8,688 nt of DNA, taken from the NCBI GenBank assembly GCA_023127905.1, contig JAGMEZ010000252.1, positions 1 through 8,688 of the forward strand, read 5' to 3'. Under the pieces are notes generated by a model. That model was not told the DNA's origin. It saw nothing but the letters and a program-made list of their open reading frames with translations, and did no database searches. This document shows positions 5,174 through 8,688 of the stretch, one piece after another (position 1 is the first letter of the stretch; each line of letters starts with the position of its first letter). The translations under genes were made by a program, and so were the position numbers. The stretch is from Caldifarciminota bacterium (lineage in GTDB: Bacteria; Hydrothermota; E44-bin80).

Positions 5174-6191
5174 AAATGGTTATCTTTTATTAATAATTTT
5201 TACAATCCTTTTGTTATTCATTGGGGGATGTAAAAAACATCCAATGTTACCAGAGCCGCCGAATCCAGAAGAGTCAATCATACTTGTAGTAAATGGTCTT
5301 GGGGAAACACTTTCAATAATTCATTTGGACAATGGAGAGGTTGACAACGATGTATTGACATTGGGTTTATGGACGAATCATATTGTTGTTAATTCAAATG
5401 GGGATGTGGCATATGTTGTTAATTCAGGAGAAAACAACATACAGGTTATTGATTTATACTTGTTAGAAACTGTTTGCATGATAGATGTTGGAGTTGGACA
5501 AAATCCTTATCATTTAGCAACTACTGATACACTGGGATTTGTTACAAATCTTTTAACGAATACAGTATCAGTGATTAATTTCAAGGAATATAAAGTTGTT
5601 GATACTATTTATGTTGGTGTTGCACCCGAAGGTGTCTTAATACAGGGAAATAAAGCATATGTAACGAATACAGGATATTCCTATGGAGGTTATGGTCAGG
5701 GAACGGTCTCTGTAATAGATATAAATACTATGCAGGTTGAGTTAGTTATTGATGTTCCGACAAATCCACAAGAAATAGTAAGCGACCCAATAGGGAATCT
5801 TCATGTGGTATGTACTGGTAATTATATGGACAGTACAAGTGGGAAAATAGTCATAATTAATCCCGAGATAAATTGTGTAATAGATACAGTTGTCCTGGGT
5901 GGTTCACCCTCTGATGTAGTCTTTACTGCTGGTGGAAAAGCATATGTTGTGGGTTATTGGGGTGGTCTAATGAGCTACGACTGGCAAAAGAACCAGGTCT
6001 TGCATAATGCTTTTAATCCTATAGTAAAGGATGATGGATTTATGAACATTGAACTGGATACTGTTGAAAATTGTATTTATTTATGTGACTTCGATGATGA
6101 CAGAATTTTGGTTGTGGATTTAACAGATGAGTCTATTGTAAACGAATACAAAGTTGGAGATGGTCCTGTGTGTATTACAGTAAGGCAATAA
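5142..6191 (+). CDS. BtuG-like seven-bladed beta-propeller lipoprotein
   Basis: Predicted lipoprotein of 349 residues. The signal peptide has basic residues (R5, R11), a hydrophobic core LLLIIFTILLLF and the lipobox IGGC, with Cys30 as the lipidated residue. After a Pro-rich linker (PEPPNPEE), seven YncE/YVTN-type blades fill the rest, each with a [LA]YV[TV]N or VxVID-like strand (e.g. AYVVNSGENN, AYVTNTGYSYGG, SVIDINT). In Bacteroides, BtuG is a surface lipoprotein of this fold that binds B12 very tightly and delivers it to BtuB. The fold, lipobox, riboswitch control and btuB neighbour all match, but B12 binding is inferred. The protein lacks a sorting CTD, so it would be held by its lipid. 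The start at 5142 is chosen for its GGAGG and the clean signal; it overlaps the preceding gene by 32 nt. It is 6-9 bases from the next gene, a paralogue. Confidence 0.88.
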   Translation: MHFVRYCYLSRNGYLLLIIFTILLLFIGGCKKHPMLPEPPNPEESIILVVNGLGETLSIIHLDNGEVDNDVLTLGLWTNHIVVNSNGDVAYVVNSGENNIQVIDLYLLETVCMIDVGVGQNPYHLATTDTLGFVTNLLTNTVSVINFKEYKVVDTIYVGVAPEGVLIQGNKAYVTNTGYSYGGYGQGTVSVIDINTMQVELVIDVPTNPQEIVSDPIGNLHVVCTGNYMDSTSGKIVIINPEINCVIDTVVLGGSPSDVVFTAGGKAYVVGYWGGLMSYDWQKNQVLHNAFNPIVKDDGFMNIELDTVENCIYLCDFDDDRILVVDLTDESIVNEYKVGDGPVCITVRQ

Positions 6192-6200
6192 GGAGGTTTG

Positions 6201-7514
6201 ATGAAGCATTTATTGATTTTATTATGGGTTGTTGTTATATTGTCAGTAACTTCTTTGCTTGATGCTGAAAAGATGGCTTATGTTATAAACGGTCTTGGTG
6301 AGACTCTTTCGAAAATAAACCTTGAGACAGGGGAAGTATCTAATGACATATTGGCACTGGGTATATCACCCAACCATATCGTTATTAGAGACAATTCTGC
6401 ATATGTTGTGAATTCCCTCTCGCATACTCTTCAGATAATAGATATTGAAAAAGATTCAACAGTAAAGACCATAGAGCTTAATTCTGGAAATCCGATGAGA
6501 ATGGCATTTTTGAATGACAATACTATTTATACCACAAACTTTGATTCAGCGAGTGTGTATGAAATCAATCTGAATACTTATTCTATTGTTGATACTATTA
6601 AGGTGGGACTATCGCCAACAGGTATTCTGTGTGTTGATAACAGGCTTTATGTGACTAATACGGGTTATGACCCAGTAGGTTGGACATATGGACAGGGTAC
6701 GGTATATGTTATTGATACTGAAAGCAATTCTGTAACTGACTCTATAATGGTTGGGAAGAATCCACAAGCAATTGCCCTTGATTCTGACGGGGAGCTCAAT
6801 GTAGTTTGTACGGGTGATTGGGTCTCTATTTTCGGTACGGTCTGTTTTATTGACACACTAACTAATTCAGTACGGGATTCGATCAACATAGGCGGTAATC
6901 CGGGAAATATAGTTATCAAATCCAACGGGATAGCCTACCTTGCAGCCGGGGGTTGGATAGATAGTGGATTTGTGTACTCCTATAGTACAATAACAGATTC
7001 AATTCTTCACGGTTCAGCAAATCCTATTTATGCAGGGCTTGGGGTTATGGGGGTTACAGTGGATGATGAAGGATATTTATATACCTGTGACTTCTATAAT
7101 TCAAGTATTACTATGTTTGATTCAACCGACAGTATTGTAAATACTTACATTGTAGGAGATGGGCCAATAGATCTTGCAATATATGAGAGTCAAGCTGGGA
7201 TTGAGGAAACTTTTTATAAATCGAAGGAAAAAGTTGAATGGATAGGATATATTTCTCCTAATCCCTTCAAGAATATGATAGAGATAGAGTTAAACACCGA
7301 ACTTTTATTATCTAATGAGAAAAGATATATTAGCCTTAGAATTTATGATCTATCCGGTCGATTCATAAAATCTTTAACACCTTATCCCAATTCTTTGACC
7401 TACACGTGGGATGGGACAGACAGGAGTGGTGGGAAGGTAAGGAGCGGAGTATATTTATACATGATAGAAACAGAGGATGGAGTAAAGACAGGTAAGGTAA
7501 TTTTTATAAGATAA
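6201..7514 (+). CDS. Secreted BtuG-like seven-bladed beta-propeller with C-terminal sorting domain
   Basis: Predicted exported protein of 437 residues. ATG 6201 follows AAGGAGGT closely (AGGAGG 6191-6196); the in-frame TTG 6198 is too near the site. The signal peptide MKHLLILLWVVV...LLDA has no lipobox Cys. Residues ~25-328 hold seven propeller blades, clearly paralogous to the upstream lipoprotein: the first blade of each matches at 23 of 35 positions by eye (both contain NGLGETLS), and both share TNTGY with GQGTV in blade four. From ~345 a C-terminal domain follows (YISPNPF, LRIYDLSGR, WDGTDRSGGKVRSGVYLY), typical of type-A/FlgD-like CTDs. Recognition of this CTD by type IX secretion is inferred; the secretion genes are not in the window. 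Last gene of the B12 operon. Role is probably B12 capture or hand-off to the receptor. Confidence 0.87.
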   Translation: MKHLLILLWVVVILSVTSLLDAEKMAYVINGLGETLSKINLETGEVSNDILALGISPNHIVIRDNSAYVVNSLSHTLQIIDIEKDSTVKTIELNSGNPMRMAFLNDNTIYTTNFDSASVYEINLNTYSIVDTIKVGLSPTGILCVDNRLYVTNTGYDPVGWTYGQGTVYVIDTESNSVTDSIMVGKNPQAIALDSDGELNVVCTGDWVSIFGTVCFIDTLTNSVRDSINIGGNPGNIVIKSNGIAYLAAGGWIDSGFVYSYSTITDSILHGSANPIYAGLGVMGVTVDDEGYLYTCDFYNSSITMFDSTDSIVNTYIVGDGPIDLAIYESQAGIEETFYKSKEKVEWIGYISPNPFKNMIEIELNTELLLSNEKRYISLRIYDLSGRFIKSLTPYPNSLTYTWDGTDRSGGKVRSGVYLYMIETEDGVKTGKVIFIR

Positions 7515-7521
7515 AGAGTTT

Positions 7522-8688
7522 TTACTTTGCTCTAATTCTCATTATGTCATTATAAAAGATGAAAGCAATTGCAATTAGAAGGATTGCGAAACCAATCTGT
7601 TGAATAAGAGCATACTGTTTTTCTGATGGTCTTTTTCTTGTCAATTTCTCAATTCCAAAAATAAGGATGTGGCCACCATCTAATGGAGGAAATGGGATCA
7701 GGTTAAATATAAATAGGTTAATTGAGAGAAGTGCCATGAATCCAAGGTAAAACTCCAGTCCCCAGCGCGCTGATTCACCAGCCAATTGAAATATTGCTAT
7801 GGGACCTCCAAGATTTTTGGGAGAAATCTGCCTTCTAAACAGCATTACTATTACTGAAATTATTAATTTTGTGCCGTCTGCCGTTCTATAAAAACTTTCT
7901 TTTAGAGAGCCAATGAACCCGAATCGCAACTTCTCTGTGTCTGCAACAATCCCGAGCATGCCGACTTCCTTCATTTCTCCATCTTCTTGAATTTTCTTTT
8001 TTAAGGGAATAGCTGTTCCTTTCACTACCATTCCGTCTCTTATCCATTCGATGTTTATTTCTGTTTCAGGATTTGCCCTTACAACTAATCTCATATCCTC
8101 AAAACTTCTTATGTTCTTTCCATTAACTGAGATCACCCTATCGCCCTTTTTAAGCCCGGCTTTATACGCAGGGCTGCCTTTTTCAATGATACCAATAATA
8201 GGTTCTATCATGGGGATAAAAGGAAAATTCCCTTCTTTTTCGTATGCAATTCGGAGATTAAAAAGACTATCATCCCTTTTAATGATAAATTTTAGTGAAT
8301 CTGGATTTTGCTCTAAAATAGTTGAAATTTCATACCAGTTATTAACAGATCGATTGTTTAGACTAATTATCTTATCCCCTTTATTTACTCTTTCTTCTAA
8401 CAATGGATAATTATAGACTGACTCTATTGAAGTTCCTGGTGTAATATCGACTCCAAAGGAAATAACTGAGAAGAAGTATATTAAAAACGCAAGTATTAGA
8501 TTTAACAAAGGTCCCGCAAGAACAACGAATGTTCTCGCAAGGATAGATTTTGAGAAGAATTCATCTTTATCACCCTTTATATCACCTGGATCCATTCCTT
8601 TCATTTTTACATATCCACCAAAAGGAATAATGGAAAGGACATATTCGGTTCCTCGAAAACGAAAACCGAATAGTTTCGGTCCAAGACC
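7522..8688 (-). CDS. rseP: Site-2 intramembrane zinc protease RseP, 5' end cut by the window
   Basis: Inner-membrane zinc metalloprotease of the S2P/M50 family that cleaves transmembrane segments; in E. coli it cleaves RseA and residual signal peptides. The frame runs off the window edge, leaving 388 codons visible. The first visible residues (GPKLFGFRFRGTEY, then IIPFGGYVKMKG) are the segment that normally follows the HExxH active site, so HExxH should lie just beyond 8688. The Met at 8604 is internal. Also visible are a GPLLN motif in a membrane segment, two PDZ domains (a diverged first at about visible residues 85-150, then GSPAYKAGLKKGDRVISVNG), GGPIAI, and the third zinc-ligand motif NLIPFPPLDGGH. 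A final transmembrane helix ends in RIRAK. It converges with the B12 operon, the two stop codons being 7 bp apart, and is functionally unrelated to it. Confidence 0.96.
   Translation of the reverse strand, partial: GLGPKLFGFRFRGTEYVLSIIPFGGYVKMKGMDPGDIKGDKDEFFSKSILARTFVVLAGPLLNLILAFLIYFFSVISFGVDITPGTSIESVYNYPLLEERVNKGDKIISLNNRSVNNWYEISTILEQNPDSLKFIIKRDDSLFNLRIAYEKEGNFPFIPMIEPIIGIIEKGSPAYKAGLKKGDRVISVNGKNIRSFEDMRLVVRANPETEINIEWIRDGMVVKGTAIPLKKKIQEDGEMKEVGMLGIVADTEKLRFGFIGSLKESFYRTADGTKLIISVIVMLFRRQISPKNLGGPIAIFQLAGESARWGLEFYLGFMALLSINLFIFNLIPFPPLDGGHILIFGIEKLTRKRPSEKQYALIQQIGFAILLIAIAFIFYNDIMRIRAK

Noticed and set aside
6665..6925. Minus-strand open frame inside the second propeller gene
   Set aside because: It is a shadow of the blade repeats on the other strand.
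7513..7533. Bidirectional terminator between the B12 operon and rseP
   Set aside because: Only a 4-bp AGAG/CTCT stem with an 11-nt loop is present, too weak to call; how the two converging transcripts end is not clear from the sequence.
8051..8410. Plus-strand 119-codon open frame opposite rseP
   Set aside because: It overlaps the PDZ-coding part of rseP completely, and the rseP motifs are unambiguous.

Overview
The window looks like chromosomal DNA of an AT-rich, Gram-negative bacterium. The outer membrane is implied by a TonB-dependent receptor ending in Phe, a lipoprotein, and two surface proteins with type-A/FlgD-like C-terminal domains (CTDs) of the kind linked to type IX secretion. These CTDs, together with intergenic DNA full of short tandem repeats, suggest the FCB group, perhaps a candidate phylum such as WOR-3/Stahlbacteria or Cloacimonadota. 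The phylum is an inference; there is no rRNA or other strong marker in the window.

Layout: (1) 1-606 has no convincing gene. It is a mosaic of short tandem arrays: 24 perfect heptamers at 1-168, then 8-mers, a degenerate TGGAAG...CTTCG repeat, 9-mers and 8-mers again, ending in an 81-bp element bounded by 10-bp inverted repeats. (2) 607-1638 encodes an alpha/beta hydrolase. (3) 1697-7514 is one transcription unit on the + strand: a consensus promoter, a cobalamin riboswitch with a terminator/antiterminator platform, a BtuB-type TonB-dependent receptor, a secreted surface protein, a seven-bladed propeller lipoprotein and a second secreted seven-bladed propeller with a CTD. (4) 7522-8688 is the convergent 3' part of rseP, cut by the window edge.

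The main content is a vitamin B12 (corrinoid) capture operon. The riboswitch should shut it off when B12 is plentiful. BtuB would carry B12 across the outer membrane. The two YncE/YVTN-like propellers resemble BtuG, the surface lipoprotein that hands B12 to BtuB in Bacteroides. Here the propeller appears twice, once lipid-anchored and once with a CTD. The surface protein between BtuB and the propellers may be a further B12-binding or docking factor. No inner-membrane BtuCDF genes lie in the window.

Several gene starts need correction. The receptor most likely starts at ATG 1991, downstream of the terminator. The surface protein appears to use ATA 3938, or an ATG lost by a sequence error. The lipoprotein starts at ATG 5142, overlapping the preceding gene by 32 nt. 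The last propeller starts at ATG 6201.
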